Shown: positions 34,129 to 34,299 of the stretch, in pieces | How positions within the stretch are numbered: the stretch's first letter is position 1 | How the letters are laid out: each line of letters begins with the position of its first letter | Assembly (NCBI GenBank): GCA_011390515.1 | Contig: JAABSJ010000043.1 | Coordinates: 1 to 34,299, forward strand | Length of the DNA: 34,299 bases | Reading direction: 5' to 3' | Source of the DNA: Oscillatoria sp. | Lineage (GTDB): Bacteria > Cyanobacteriota > Cyanobacteriia > Cyanobacteriales > Laspinemataceae | Made by a program: the position numbers and the translations under genes | The notes under the pieces: generated by a model | The model's input: only the letters and a program-made list of their open reading frames with translations | The model's database searches: none | Told to the model about the DNA's origin: nothing

Positions 34129-34299
34129 GTTCGTAGTAACGACTTCAGTCGTTCTCTTCTCTGATGTTCGTAGTAACGACTTCAGTCGTTCTCTTCTCTT
34201 AGTTCGTAGTAACGACTTCAGTCGTTCTCTTTCTTAGTTCGTAGTAACGACTTCAGTCGTTCTCTTTCTTAGTTCGTAGTAACGACTTCAGTCGTTCTC
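34129..34299 (+). repeat. Direct tandem array of the 25-bp AACGACTTCAGTCGTT repeat (5 copies, continues past window)
   Basis: Five identical 25-bp copies, all in plus orientation, start at 34129, 34166, 34202, 34237 and 34272. Periods are 37, 36, 35 and 35 bp, and the last copy abuts the window edge. Spacers are 10-12 bp pyrimidine-rich variants of TCTCTTTCTTA. It is the same unit as at 528-552 and in the 5655-6066 array, but arranged head to tail. It starts 15 bp after the mutL stop codon. Confidence 0.93.

Noticed and set aside
34129-34299. CRISPR array (25-bp repeats every 35-37 bp)
   Set aside because: Spacers are only 10-12 bp and nearly identical pyrimidine tracts; the repeat is dispersed elsewhere singly and inverted; no cas genes are present.

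Overview
The window is chromosomal DNA from a cyanobacterium, probably a filamentous Oscillatoriales-type organism. The evidence is the very frequent HIP1 octamer (GCGATCGC) in genes and spacers, a ccmK3-ccmK4 carboxysome shell pair, a KaiC-like/KaiB-like pair, the cyanobacterial DUF3038-DUF4335 gene pair, and dense families of short palindromic repeats. No integrase, transposase, prophage gene or tRNA was found. Genus assignment is inference.

Layout. 0-6 kb: 3' end of glyA, then leuC and leuD separated by a repeat-filled gap, then tex. 5.6-6.1 kb: a four-unit, 113-bp tandem array of paired palindromes. 6.1-8.6 kb: a KaiC-like double ATPase with a C-terminal coiled coil, and a KaiB-like protein. 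8.7-12.2 kb (minus strand): ccmK4 and ccmK3, two tandemly duplicated small cupins, a methyltransferase and a small conserved protein. 12.2-14.2 kb: a MITE-like element, an oligopeptide-type ABC permease and apt. 14.2-15.1 kb: a gene-free tangle of repeats. 15.1-18.7 kb: the DUF3038/DUF4335 pair, a candidate 6S RNA and fmt. 18.7-25.1 kb (minus): a DUF6464-like protein and a 1862-residue kinase-like/ATPase/GAF/histidine-kinase protein. 25.4-28.3 kb: small membrane, coiled-coil and SH3 proteins. 28.4-32.0 kb: a second MITE-like element and a large calcium-loop-rich S8 protease. 32.4-34.3 kb: mutL, followed by a direct array of the same 25-bp repeat that builds the 5.6-kb array.

The housekeeping genes cover leucine synthesis (leuCD), one-carbon metabolism and initiator tRNA formylation (glyA, fmt), purine salvage (apt), mismatch repair (mutL) and RNA-linked transcription (tex). 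Alongside them are sensory and timing genes (KaiC/KaiB-like, the giant kinase) and carboxysome shell genes. The most distinctive findings are the kinase-like domain that has lost both metal-binding residues, the probable 6S RNA upstream of fmt, the S8 protease with its catalytic domain placed last, two MITE-like elements with clean boundaries, and the organised palindrome arrays.
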